A stretch of DNA of 64,000 bases from NCBI GenBank assembly GCA_964392245.1, contig CAYMOX010000003.1, forward strand, positions 68,927-132,926. The letters run 5' to 3'. This document shows, piece after piece, positions 53,057 to 61,785 of this stretch. The stretch is from JAAUUJ01 sp964392245. Lineage in GTDB: Bacteria; Cyanobacteriota; Cyanobacteriia; Thermostichales; Thermostichaceae. Within the stretch, counting starts at the first letter, position 1; every line of letters begins with the position of its first letter. Position numbers and translations under genes: made by a program. The notes below the pieces were generated by a model that worked only from the letters and a program-made list of their open reading frames with translations, was not told where the DNA came from and made no database searches.

Positions 53057-55003
53057 ATGGCGCCTTTGCTCTCCCCTCAACGACAACTGATCCTCTTTAG
53101 CGGAAAAGGGGGTGTGGGCAAAACCACCCTGGCCTGTGGACTTACCCTGCAGCTCGCCCAATCAGCTCCGGATCGTCGCATACTCCTGCTCTCCACCGAT
53201 CCCGCCCATTCCCTGGGAGATGTTCTGGCCCTACCCGTGGGATCCGATCCTTTGACCATGACCGATCAGCCCAATTTGCGTGTCCAGGCACTCGATGCCC
53301 AGGCGCTGCTGACGCAGTTTAAAACCACCTATGGGGATGCCCTGGAACTGATCGCCGAGCGGGGCAGCTGGTTTGAACGGGATGATATCCTGCCCGTCTG
53401 GGATCTGACCTGGCCAGGGGTGGATGAACTGATGGCCATCCTGGAGGTGAATCGTCTGTTGGCGGCAGGGGAAGCGGATCTGATCCTGCTGGACACCGCC
53501 CCCACCGGCCATACCCTACGTCTGCTGGATCTACCAGATTTTCTGGAAAACATTCTGAGGGTGTTTCAAACCTTTCAAGCCAAACATCGCCGTCTGAGTG
53601 AAGCCTTTACCGGCAGCTATCAGCCCGATTCCGCCGATGTCTTTCTAGCACAACTGGAACAGGAGCTCCATCAGGGGCAGGCTCGTCTGCTGGATCAGGA
53701 GAGAACCGCCATGTGGCTGGTGATGCTGGCAGAGCATTTAAGTGTGGCCGAGACCGAGCGTTTTTGTCAGGCCCTGCAGCAGAAACGGGTTCCCTTGGCA
53801 GGGATCATTGTTAATCAGGTGCTCCTCAGTGATCTGGGCACCGCATCCCCTCTCTTCCTGGCACGGCAACAGCAGCAACAAAAGATGCTGGTAACCCTGA
53901 CTCGGGATCTAAAAGACTATTCCCTCTGGATCTCGCCCCTGCAACTGCAAGAACCCATTGGTCAGGGGGCACTTCAAGATCTGGTGAATCAGCTCCAGCC
54001 CCTGCCATTATTCTCAGAACCATCAACGTTCTCAGATCCCACTAACTTTTCTGAGACAATTAGACCGGCCCTCCCCCCCCAGCAGATCCCTGATCTCCTG
54101 CAGCAGGGAATCCGCTTGATCATGACCGGAGGCAAGGGAGGTGTCGGTAAAACCACAACAGCTGGAGCCCTGGCCTGGATCCTGGCGGAACGTCACCCTG
54201 ATAAACAGATCCTGGCTGTCTCCATTGATCCGGCGCACTCCTTGGGCGATCTATTTGGGATGCCCCTGGGTCAGGAGCCCCGTTCCATCCAACCCAACCT
54301 CTGGGGTCAGGAGATCGATGCCGAGGTGGTTCTGGATCAGTTTCGGCGGGATTATCTGGATGAGATTGCTGCCATCATGGCGGGAGACTCCACCGACATC
54401 GAGATCCAGTATGATCCGCAGGCCTGGAAACAGCTTCTGGAGATGCCCCCGCCTGGCTTGGATGAAGTCATGGCTTTGCTGAGTGTGTTGGAGAACATGA
54501 CGGCAGGTCATGCGGATCTCGTCATTCTGGACACGGCTCCCACCGGACATATGCTGCGTTTCTTAGAAATGCCGGAAGCCCTGGAGGGGTGGGTTAGTCT
54601 GGCCCTGAAGTTGTGGCTCAAGTACCGCGATGTGATCGGTCGCCCCGAGTTAGCCCAACGGCTGCGCACACTGCTGAAACAGGTTCGTGAACTGCGACAA
54701 CAACTCTCCGATCCCACCTTTCTCTGTTTCATTCCTGTGTTTAACCCCGAACAGACGGTCCTGGCAGAAACCGAACGGTTATTGCAAACCCTGGATCAAC
54801 TGCAGATCCCCCACCCTTATACCGTTCTTAACCGCATCTGGCTTGATCAATCGGATGCCTTCGGTCAAGCGATCAGTCAGCGTCACCAGCAGCTGCTTGA
54901 GCAACTCCCCCAGCGGTTACCTCAGCAAACTCTGATCCCAATTCCGTTTCTGGCGGACCCGAGTTTAGACGCAATCGGTCGACTGCTGGTGGCCTCGGCC
55001 TGA
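53057..55003 (+). CDS. Double-domain ArsA/TRC40-type ATPase
   Basis: 648 residues, two homologous ArsA domains in one chain. The first has FSGKGGVGKTTLACGLTL, LLSTDPAHSLGDVLALPV and LLDTAPTGHTLRLLDLP; the second MTGGKGGVGKTTTAGALAW, VSIDPAHSLGDLFGMPLG and ILDTAPTGHMLRFLEMPEAL. A linker of about 25 residues rich in Ser, Phe, Pro and Thr separates them near residue 330. Both P-loops look intact, so two ATP sites are likely. The Cys residues that bind arsenite in E. coli ArsA are not evident, and no arsB or arsC gene is nearby. A role in delivering membrane proteins, as in GET3, is at least as likely as metalloid efflux. Confidence 0.85.
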   Translation: MAPLLSPQRQLILFSGKGGVGKTTLACGLTLQLAQSAPDRRILLLSTDPAHSLGDVLALPVGSDPLTMTDQPNLRVQALDAQALLTQFKTTYGDALELIAERGSWFERDDILPVWDLTWPGVDELMAILEVNRLLAAGEADLILLDTAPTGHTLRLLDLPDFLENILRVFQTFQAKHRRLSEAFTGSYQPDSADVFLAQLEQELHQGQARLLDQERTAMWLVMLAEHLSVAETERFCQALQQKRVPLAGIIVNQVLLSDLGTASPLFLARQQQQQKMLVTLTRDLKDYSLWISPLQLQEPIGQGALQDLVNQLQPLPLFSEPSTFSDPTNFSETIRPALPPQQIPDLLQQGIRLIMTGGKGGVGKTTTAGALAWILAERHPDKQILAVSIDPAHSLGDLFGMPLGQEPRSIQPNLWGQEIDAEVVLDQFRRDYLDEIAAIMAGDSTDIEIQYDPQAWKQLLEMPPPGLDEVMALLSVLENMTAGHADLVILDTAPTGHMLRFLEMPEALEGWVSLALKLWLKYRDVIGRPELAQRLRTLLKQVRELRQQLSDPTFLCFIPVFNPEQTVLAETERLLQTLDQLQIPHPYTVLNRIWLDQSDAFGQAISQRHQQLLEQLPQRLPQQTLIPIPFLADPSLDAIGRLLVASA

Positions 55004-55123
55004 ACTGCATGAATGCGCTTCAGGGTTTTCTGCATCCGGTCATGAAGTATAGACTGTTCTACAGTCTGATGAGCAATCCTACAGATTCAGGATCAACTCA
55101 CCTTGATCCACTTCACTTCACCC

Positions 55124-55129
55124 GGAGGT
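55124..55129 (+). promoter_or_regulatory. Strong ribosome binding site GGAGGT that fixes the ftsX start
   Basis: GGAGGT lies six bases before a GTG at 55136. Any start further upstream, such as the TTG at 55103, would place this site inside the coding region. The protein starting here begins just before the conserved amphipathic helix of FtsX. Confidence 0.7.
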
Positions 55130-55135
55130 ACACCT

Positions 55136-56044
55136 GTGCTGGTTGGAATTGCCCGCATTTTTACAAAAATCACCTACCTTTTGCAGGAAACACTACTGGG
55201 GCTGCGCCGTGGAGGCTGGTTAAATTGGGCGGCAGTCAGTACCCTTACCGTTTTGCTCTTCCTGGTCGGGATCAGTTTGGAACTGTCATGGGGAGTCGAG
55301 GCAACGGTTGAGTCCTTGGGAACCCAGCTGGAGATCTCCGTTTATCTAGATCAGGAGACCCCTGGGGCAGAATTACAATCCATGGTGGAAGCCATTCCCC
55401 ATGTCCAGGAAGTCCGCCTGATCCCACGGGAGCAAGCCTGGAAAGAACTGCTTCAGGATATGGGGATCACCGATCAAGATGCTCTGCAGGGTCAATTGGG
55501 CGATAATCCCCTGGTGGATGCCCTCAGGGTGCGGGGCGAATCTGCTGATACCTTGGATGGCATTGCCAATCAAGTCAAGCAACTCCCAGGGGTGGATGAG
55601 GTTCACTTTGGGGATGATGTGGTCTTTCAACTGGATCAACTGCAGGATTCCCTCAAACTCGGATCGTTAACCATCACAGGGGTTCTCTCCTTAACCACGG
55701 TGGCTGTGATCACCACCACGATTCGCCTGATTGTCATGGCCCGCCGCCGCGAGATCGAAGTGATGCAACTGGTGGGAGCTACAGCCATCTGGATCTACCT
55801 TCCCTTTATCCTGCAGGGGATGCTTTTCGGTTTGATGGGCTCCGCTGGGGCCTGGGGATTGATTCTGGGATCGCAACAGGTGCTCCAGGACTTGCTCACG
55901 CGGTTAATTGCTCTTCCCTTCCTGGAGGTTGGTCGCGGAGAGGATTGGCATCAGGTGATGTTGCCCCTGGTGCTGATGGGCATGGGTTTAATGATGGGTA
56001 CTACCAGTAGTCTGATCGCGGTCAGGAAATCGACCCTGCGATAG
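55136..56044 (+). CDS. ftsX: Cell-division ABC transporter permease FtsX
   Basis: 302 residues from a GTG behind GGAGGT. The protein has a cytoplasmic start with LQETLLGLRRGGWLNWAAVS and a first membrane helix VSTLTVLLFLVGISLELSW. A periplasmic domain of about 125 residues follows (QLEISVYLDQETPGAELQSM, VQEVRLIPREQAWKELLQDM). Three more helices and the cytoplasmic MARRREIEVMQLVGAT loop complete the FtsX layout. With FtsE it controls peptidoglycan hydrolases at the septum; ftsE is not adjacent, as is usual in cyanobacteria. It stands alone between the arsA-like gene and serS. Confidence 0.93.
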   Translation: MLVGIARIFTKITYLLQETLLGLRRGGWLNWAAVSTLTVLLFLVGISLELSWGVEATVESLGTQLEISVYLDQETPGAELQSMVEAIPHVQEVRLIPREQAWKELLQDMGITDQDALQGQLGDNPLVDALRVRGESADTLDGIANQVKQLPGVDEVHFGDDVVFQLDQLQDSLKLGSLTITGVLSLTTVAVITTTIRLIVMARRREIEVMQLVGATAIWIYLPFILQGMLFGLMGSAGAWGLILGSQQVLQDLLTRLIALPFLEVGRGEDWHQVMLPLVLMGMGLMMGTTSSLIAVRKSTLR

Positions 56045-56145
56045 ATCCGACATCCTTCTGCTGAGAAGACCAGAGATTGAGGAGTCAAAGCATTCCCTTT
56101 CTCCTCTAGGATCACTGTAGATGCATAGGGTTCCCGAGGCCGATT

Positions 56146-57450
56146 GTGATTGATTTAAAATTGCTGCGCGAGCAACCAGATCAGATACGAGAGCTGCTCT
56201 CACGCCGTCAGGATCAGATCGACCTGGATCCCCTTCTCAGTCTGAATGAACAACAGCGACAGCTGGAAACCCAACGCTCTCAGCTGCAGTCGGAAAGCAA
56301 CAGCATCGGCAAACAGGTCGGTGAAGCCATTCGCTCCGGTGCTGATCCCACAGGGTCTGAAGTGGCGGCTCTCCGGGAGAAAGGGACCCAGCTTAAGGAT
56401 GAGATTTCCCAATTGGAACACCAGGAACGAGATCTGGGGGATCGGTTAAAAAGCCTGCTACTCCAAATTCCCAACCCTCCCCAACCCCTGGTGCCCGTGG
56501 GCAAAAGTGAAGAGGAGAACGTTGAGGTGCGTCGCTGGGGGGATGAATTTAAACCCGAACACCCTGTCCTGCCCCACGATGACATGGCGGAAAAATTAGG
56601 CATTCTGGAAGTGTCGCGGGCCGTGAAGGTGGCCCAGAGTCGATTTATCGCCATGAAAGGCCTGGGAGCCGCGCTGGAACGAGCCCTGATCACCCTGATG
56701 CTCCAACGGCACATTGATGCAGGGTATACAGAGGTGCTTCCTCCTCTGCTGGTGAATACCGAAACGCTGCAAGGCACCGGACAACTGCCCAAGTTTGCCC
56801 AGGAAAGCTTTAAGTGTGAAGAAGATGATCTTTGGTTGATCCCCACGGCTGAGGTGCCGCTCACCAATCTCTATCGAGACGAGATCCTGGAGACGAGCCA
56901 GTTACCCCTGAAACTCTGCGCCTTCACCCCCTGCTTTCGGCGAGAGGCAGGGAGTTACGGCAAAGATACTAAGGGCCTGATCCGACTTCACCAGTTTCAT
57001 AAGGTGGAGATGGTCAAGATCACCAGTCCAGAGCAATCCATCCGGGAACATGAGTCGCTGGTTCAGGATGCTGAGGCGATTCTCCAGATGCTGGAACTGC
57101 CCTATCGGGTGATTGAGTTGTGCACGGGCGATCTTGGTTTTTCCGCCAGTCGTTGCTTTGACTTGGAGGTCTGGTTGCCGTCCTCGGGTCGCTACCGCGA
57201 GATCTCCAGCTGCTCAAATTGTTGGGATTTCCAGGCGCGGCGCGCCAATATTCGTTGCAAAGAACCCGGCCAGAAGGGGACACAGTTTGTCCATACCCTC
57301 AACGGTTCGGGGCTGGCGATTGGTCGCAGCCTGGCAGCGATTCTAGAAAACTATCAGCAACCGGATGGCAAACTTAAAATCCCGAGGGCCCTGCAGCCGT
57401 ACCTTTTTGAGTCCAGCCTCGAACATCCCGGGATCGTGAGGTCAATCTAA
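56146..57450 (+). CDS. serS: Seryl-tRNA synthetase
   Basis: 434 residues from a GTG at 56146; the family-typical start is MIDLKLLREQPDQIRELL. The N-terminal coiled-coil arm spans about residues 30-105. The class II catalytic core has motif 1 around ALERALITLMLQRHIDAGY, motif 2 CFRREAGSYGKDTKGLIRLH and motif 3 GSGLAIGRSLAAILENYQQP. The enzyme charges tRNA-Ser. Complete and of normal length. It converges on psb34 with only four bases between the stops. Confidence 0.97.
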   Translation: MIDLKLLREQPDQIRELLSRRQDQIDLDPLLSLNEQQRQLETQRSQLQSESNSIGKQVGEAIRSGADPTGSEVAALREKGTQLKDEISQLEHQERDLGDRLKSLLLQIPNPPQPLVPVGKSEEENVEVRRWGDEFKPEHPVLPHDDMAEKLGILEVSRAVKVAQSRFIAMKGLGAALERALITLMLQRHIDAGYTEVLPPLLVNTETLQGTGQLPKFAQESFKCEEDDLWLIPTAEVPLTNLYRDEILETSQLPLKLCAFTPCFRREAGSYGKDTKGLIRLHQFHKVEMVKITSPEQSIREHESLVQDAEAILQMLELPYRVIELCTGDLGFSASRCFDLEVWLPSSGRYREISSCSNCWDFQARRANIRCKEPGQKGTQFVHTLNGSGLAIGRSLAAILENYQQPDGKLKIPRALQPYLFESSLEHPGIVRSI

Positions 57451-57454
57451 ACCT

Positions 57455-57652
57455 TTAGCTGGCAACCGTACCCGAAACCAGGGCCGTAACCGCGACCAGT
57501 CCCCCAATCAGCGCTAGGGCAAGGATCCCCAAGATCAGATAATTACGCTTTTGCGTTGGGTTAGGGGGTTCAGCCACATACATCTCAGGCTCAATCGCGT
57601 AATTATTCAGGCGACCCCCATCTTCCACGACCACGGTACGGTACTTCGGCAT
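57455..57652 (-). CDS. psb34: Psb34 (Ssl1498-type) photosystem II assembly protein
   Basis: 65 residues. The soluble start contains VVVEDGGRLNNYAIEPEMYV, and the conserved LNNYAxEP box marks the Ssl1498/Psb34 family. A single membrane helix (YLILGILALALIGGLVAVTA) ends the chain. Psb34 binds CP47-containing photosystem II assembly intermediates in cyanobacteria, near the site used by high-light-inducible proteins. AGGAG lies seven bases before the ATG. An HLR1-like element lies 40 bases upstream, so RpaB control by light is expected. The gene converges on serS. Confidence 0.92.
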   Translation of the reverse strand: MPKYRTVVVEDGGRLNNYAIEPEMYVAEPPNPTQKRNYLILGILALALIGGLVAVTALVSGTVAS

Positions 57653-57691
57653 AGTAAACTCCTAGTTTTGACCTACCTTAACTTATCAAGT

Positions 57692-57709
57692 AATGTAAAT
57701 TTGTGTAAA
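57692..57709 (-). promoter_or_regulatory. HLR1-like RpaB binding site upstream of psb34
   Basis: On the minus strand the sequence is TTTACACAAATTTACATT. The HLR1 consensus is (G/T)TTACA(T/A)(T/A)NN(G/T)TTACA(T/A)(T/A). Here both hexamers are exact, spacing is exact, and only one of the trailing positions differs. It lies 40 bases before the ATG and overlaps where a -35 region would be, a position in which RpaB represses in low light and releases in high light. Confidence 0.7.
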
Positions 57710-57813
57710 GGATCCTGAGATTGGGGATAGAAACCGGGGTTTAGCCAAGGCGATCGATGTCAGTCGTAAGTGAGTGAGAGTAGGTGGATTGGGGCCTACC
57801 ATCTTAGGGTCCA

Positions 57814-60800
57814 ATGACCCAGACCGAGAAACGTACCACTAGAATAAAGACGGGCAAGCAGCTGACTCAACCCATGAATCATCCTTTGCGGGACCAGCTC
57901 GTTGGTAATCGGTACCGTATTTCTCGATCCCTGAGCACAGGTGGCATGGGGCAGGTGTTTGAGGCCGCAGACACCCACCTGTTTGATCGCCGCGTTGCCG
58001 TTAAAATTTTGCACCAGAATTTGAGTGGTACCGACACCCTCAGAACGCGATTTCAGGCTGAAGCCCGCATCAGTGCTCTCTTGGGCCAGCACCCCCTGAT
58101 TGTAAAGGTGACAGATTATGGCCTTTATAAAGATCAACCCTACATTGTCATGGAATTTCTGGGGGCACCCCCGATTGTGGGAAAGCCCCTGGATGAAGTG
58201 ATTAGCTCGGGTCCCCTGGATCTGCGCCGTTCCATCCGGCTTGCCCGACAAATGTGTTCGGCATTTCAGTATGCCCACTCTTTCGTGGCTGAGCAAACAG
58301 ACTGCACCATTAGTGGCGTGATTCACCGCGATATTAAACCCAGCAACATCTTCATTCTGCGGGATGACACGATGGGGGAGACCGTCAAGGTTCTGGATTT
58401 TGGGGTGGCCAAAACCATTTCTGATGTGACCATGGCCCTGGGGACACAAATGGGCTTCATTGGCACACCAGCCTATGCCTCTCCCGAGCAAATGCGAGGA
58501 GATCCCCTGGATTTTCGGGCGGATATTTACTCTCTGGGGGTTGTGATCTATGAGATGGTCACCGGTGAACTGCCCCTCATCCCCAAGACGGAATCATTTC
58601 CTGGCTGGTACGAAGCGCAGAATTATCAGCAGCCCAAGATTATGGATCCCCAACTGGTCCCTCCGGCCCTGGCGGAAGTGATCATGTCCTGCCTGGAGAA
58701 GGATCCTGACCGCCGTCCCAGCAGCATGGGAGAGTTGCGGATCCTGCTCAAAGGCGCCATGCAGCGCTCACTTTCCCACCTCAATCGTCAGCAGACGGCT
58801 TCGCGGCGGCAGCGAGATCCAGAGCTCCACCAGCTGGTTCGGCCTCTGGAAGTAGCTCTGGCCAGCCATAATGTTTCACCTCATTTCCGGCTACGGCAAC
58901 GGGATCTGCATATTCTCCTGGAATATCCTGTCTCCACCCCTCTGGATCGGCCTGCCCTTCTGGACACGATTATCACGCTTCTGCAGCAACGTCGTCCGCA
59001 TACTCTGGACCGGGCGATTGTCTACGGACGTCCCTTTCACCACTCCCGCCCTGAGTGGCAGGAAACCCTGCGCTTTGATCGGCTGGAGACCCTGGTCCCT
59101 CAACTGGCCACGGTAACAGCTGAGGCAGACTTGGTCCTGCAGTCCAAAAACCCGCTGTTGCCTGCCGATCCCCTGGAGGAATGGTTGGATCCTGCACCCG
59201 GGGTTGAAGATGATCCGCCACTTCCTCTCCTTCCCCTGACCAGCCCGGAGGTCGAGGTGGTTCCTCTAGCAACGGAAGAGCAAGCAGCCCTGCCCACCTC
59301 CCAGACCAGCACGCGTGTGCACCTTCCTCTCTCGAATCTGGACCAGCCGTCTCAACTCCCTCATCTGGAATCCGAGGTGAACCTGTATGGCAGACTGCAG
59401 TGGCGAGCGTTGCTGGGGAGCCTGCCGTCCCTCACAGAACGGATTCAGCAGGTGCAGGCATGGAGTTCGGAACAGGGAGACTCTCTCCTTCAGGCTGGAC
59501 TCTCCGTAGAACTGAACCGGAGTATTATCGACATTGATCCGGATGCCATGGTGGCTTACCAGGCGGGCTGGGATGCCCTGATGGAGCGCAGTCTGCAGCA
59601 AGCCCTCACCCAATTTCACTATGCCCTGGATGTCGATGCCACATTCGCAGAAGCACAGGTCGGATTGGGGGTAACCTATGCCCAACAGGGCTATCATGAG
59701 CAGGCCTTGATTGCTTTGCAGTCAGCGCTGAAACTCGATCCCACCTGTGCAGAGGCTCAGGCTTATCTTGGCGACCTCTACCTGGAGCGGCAGGAAGTGG
59801 CGGAGGGGGTTCAATTATTACAGAAGGCCCTGAGTCTAAAACCCAGATTGACTCAAGCTCACCACCAGTTGCTGAAAACCCTGGTCAAGCAGGGGCAATT
59901 AGAAGAAGCCATCCAGCATTACTTGAACTCACTTCAGCAGGTGCCTCAGCTGATCAATTTGCGGACCCCCATGTCTCAAATCATTCTTCTGCACGTGCAT
60001 GAACTCCTGCAACAGGGTCGGGGTTCAGACGCAGCTCAGCTGCTCAAAAAGGCTGTCGGGTTTAATAGCAACGATCCCTTACTCCACTGTTATTTAGGGT
60101 TTGCTCTCACGGTCAGTCGTTCTCGTCATGACTGGCAGGATGCCCTCACAGAATTTCGGATCGCGGGTCGGCTCCAGCCTAGCTGGTTAGAGGTTCAACT
60201 GGGGATGGGCATTGTTTATCATCGCCTCCACAATTTCAAGGCAGCCCTGAATTGCTACCGATCTGCCCTGGAACTTAATACTAAGCATCTGGCTGGTCGC
60301 TATCTTCTGGCCATTACCCTTTACCGTCAGGGTGAACTGCAAGCCGCGCTGACAGAGCTACGCACTGTTCTGGAGCAAGATCCTGAGTTCAGCGAGGGGC
60401 GCGTCAGCTGGGGGTTGGCACTGCTCCAGGCAGGAGAGCTAGATTCAGCCCTGCAGGCGTTTGAAATGGTTCTGTCTCAGGGGAAAAGTGCGGTTGCCGA
60501 GGCTTATGTGGGTAAAGGTCATGTGCTACTGGCCAGAGGTCTGTCAACAGCTGCCCAGAGTTGCTTTCAATCTGCGCTGGACTTGCAGCCCCTGTTAGCA
60601 GTTGCCCATGCAGGGATCGGGCTGAGTTACTTATATCAATCCCCAGGACTGGAGCTACCCCCAGAGTGGCAACTGGCTAGGTCAAAATTTGAAACAGCTC
60701 TTCAAATCACCCCGGATACTCCTGAAGCTTTTCTGGGGTTGGGCATGATTGAACGGATGCGGCGTAACCAGATCGCGGCAGTAGAGCATTACCGCTCTGC

Positions 60801-60963
60801 CCTACGGGGCAACCTCAGTTATGTAGAAGCCCATTACTTCCTGGGGTTAAGCTTAGCGGAACAGGGATTAGGGGAAGAGGCATTGATAGCCGCACAGACA
60901 GCAGTTCAGCTCAACCCTAATCATCAAGAAGCCCGTAGCCTGCTTCACTCTTTACAAAAGTGA
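57814..60963 (+). CDS. Serine/threonine protein kinase with C-terminal TPR array
   Basis: 1,049 residues. Kinase domain about 30-310: YRISRSLSTGGMGQVFEAAD (Gly loop), VAVKIL (Lys), SGVIHRDIKPSNIFIL near 170, VLDFGVAKTI near 195, GTPAYASPEQMRGDP. It is an active Hanks-type kinase by motif. A linker (about 310-570), with a low-complexity Leu/Pro-rich stretch near 460-510, precedes at least ten TPRs (YAQQGYHEQALIALQSALKL, YRQGELQAALTELRTVLEQD and others). No membrane helix separates kinase and TPRs, unlike many cyanobacterial kinases, so the whole protein is probably cytoplasmic. The TPRs would recruit targets or oligomerise it. Confidence 0.92.
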   Translation: MTQTEKRTTRIKTGKQLTQPMNHPLRDQLVGNRYRISRSLSTGGMGQVFEAADTHLFDRRVAVKILHQNLSGTDTLRTRFQAEARISALLGQHPLIVKVTDYGLYKDQPYIVMEFLGAPPIVGKPLDEVISSGPLDLRRSIRLARQMCSAFQYAHSFVAEQTDCTISGVIHRDIKPSNIFILRDDTMGETVKVLDFGVAKTISDVTMALGTQMGFIGTPAYASPEQMRGDPLDFRADIYSLGVVIYEMVTGELPLIPKTESFPGWYEAQNYQQPKIMDPQLVPPALAEVIMSCLEKDPDRRPSSMGELRILLKGAMQRSLSHLNRQQTASRRQRDPELHQLVRPLEVALASHNVSPHFRLRQRDLHILLEYPVSTPLDRPALLDTIITLLQQRRPHTLDRAIVYGRPFHHSRPEWQETLRFDRLETLVPQLATVTAEADLVLQSKNPLLPADPLEEWLDPAPGVEDDPPLPLLPLTSPEVEVVPLATEEQAALPTSQTSTRVHLPLSNLDQPSQLPHLESEVNLYGRLQWRALLGSLPSLTERIQQVQAWSSEQGDSLLQAGLSVELNRSIIDIDPDAMVAYQAGWDALMERSLQQALTQFHYALDVDATFAEAQVGLGVTYAQQGYHEQALIALQSALKLDPTCAEAQAYLGDLYLERQEVAEGVQLLQKALSLKPRLTQAHHQLLKTLVKQGQLEEAIQHYLNSLQQVPQLINLRTPMSQIILLHVHELLQQGRGSDAAQLLKKAVGFNSNDPLLHCYLGFALTVSRSRHDWQDALTEFRIAGRLQPSWLEVQLGMGIVYHRLHNFKAALNCYRSALELNTKHLAGRYLLAITLYRQGELQAALTELRTVLEQDPEFSEGRVSWGLALLQAGELDSALQAFEMVLSQGKSAVAEAYVGKGHVLLARGLSTAAQSCFQSALDLQPLLAVAHAGIGLSYLYQSPGLELPPEWQLARSKFETALQITPDTPEAFLGLGMIERMRRNQIAAVEHYRSALRGNLSYVEAHYFLGLSLAEQGLGEEALIAAQTAVQLNPNHQEARSLLHSLQK

Positions 60964-61082
60964 ATATCTCCTCACTACACTGAACCCCTAACCTTCCAAG
61001 TCGAGTAATTTTTTCCCACTTAACCCGATCCTAAAACCCTTGCAGGAAGTAAAAAAAACACCGAGTGAGGTTTGAAGAAAGA

Positions 61083-61110
61083 TGGGCGTTATAGGATTTG
61101 AACCTATGGC
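61083..61110 (-). other. 3' fragment of a tRNA gene (tRNA-Val-like T-arm and acceptor), candidate attachment site
   Basis: On the minus strand a perfect T-arm (stem ATAGG/CCTAT, loop TTCAAAT) is followed by acceptor AACGCCC and discriminator A at 61083. The 5' half of the tRNA, which would begin GGGCGTT, is absent next to it, and the sequence beyond the T-arm does not form an anticodon arm. The acceptor and T-arm resemble tRNA-Val(GAC), as I recall it. A tRNA 3' end left without its body is the usual scar of an element integrated at a tRNA gene. Confidence 0.6.
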
Positions 61111-61183
61111 ACAATGCTTGTAAAAGAGGTCAATAGTCCCAGAAACCCTTTCTACATAAGGATCACAGCATTAACTCAATAAC

Positions 61184-61203
61184 TTTACACCAAATTTACA
61201 CCA
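61184..61203. repeat. Two direct repeats TTTACACCA, 11 bases apart
   Basis: Exact 9-base copies at 61184-61192 and 61195-61203, one helical turn apart, lie 75 bases from the tRNA fragment. Their spacing and place suit arm-type integrase sites or another phased protein-binding site. They are not HLR1, which has a 10-base period. Confidence 0.4.
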
Positions 61204-61213
61204 GTTTTACTCC

Positions 61214-61640
61214 TTAGACATTAGGCTCACAACATTGGCTTTCTACCCAGGCCTCGAGTTCTGCTTCTGTAGCCAAGTCAAATAGAATCTCGACTAATTC
61301 CTCTAGTTTCTTTGTCGATAGCTATTCTATCTTTTGCTGGAGTATGGGAACTATGGTCCCAACCCGCCCGGCAAGAACTCGCTTAGCCATAGCTAGAGCT
61401 TCCTCTTGCCTCCCCTGATTCAGGGTTGACTGCTCCCATTCCAGAAATACAGGTGACAGATTCATATTTTCCTTCGGAATGCTACCGCGAACAGCTCCCT
61501 TTCTTCTTTCTCTAACTCTTCGTACTTTGTGTTCACCACGATCCGACAATTGCTCAATCCCCCCAGCACATTCTGTCTCATCGGATCCTCACGAGCCAGA
61601 TCCATTAGATCAGCCACTGCTTGTTGTTGTACTTTCCCTT
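61214..61640 (-). pseudogene. Decayed Rpn/PD-(D/E)XK-nuclease-like gene (frameshift plus TAG)
   Basis: Minus-strand reading gives QQAVADLMDLAREDPMRQ followed by VLGGLSNCRIVVNTKYEELE and LFAVAFRRKI, then a stop. The next frame over continues NLSPVFLEWEQSTLNQGRQE, MAKRVLAGRVGTIVPILQQK and, after a TAG at 61324-61322, LSTKKLEELVEILFDLATEA to a natural stop at 61214. So at least one frameshift (near 61470) and one nonsense codon break the gene. The 5' end is missing at about 61640. The C-terminal pattern (FLEWEQ, ATEAELEAW) is that of cyanobacterial Rpn-type putative transposase or nuclease proteins. A shorter reading frame at 61322-61549 is only a piece of it. Confidence 0.65.
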
Positions 61641-61785
61641 AACCAAGAAGCCTTAGCCACGAAGATTCGCTTGATCAAAGAAAAACTATCCCAAGCCTGT
61701 GAAGTGGCTGGTAGAGTGGGAGCCGATCTATTACCTTCCCCTTGGCTCCATGACTTGAACTCCCTTCGATCAACTCTCAAAGCAG

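Noticed and set aside
57796..58491. 231-codon open frame antisense to the kinase gene
   Set aside because: Composition is that of a shadow frame, and the kinase motifs on the other strand are decisive.
61083..61160. Complete tRNA gene on the minus strand
   Set aside because: Only the T-arm and acceptor 3' strand pair correctly; no anticodon arm, D-arm or 5' acceptor strand can be found.
61184..61203. HLR1 element at the TTTACACCA repeats
   Set aside because: The repeat period is 11, not 10, bases, and no photosynthesis gene follows.
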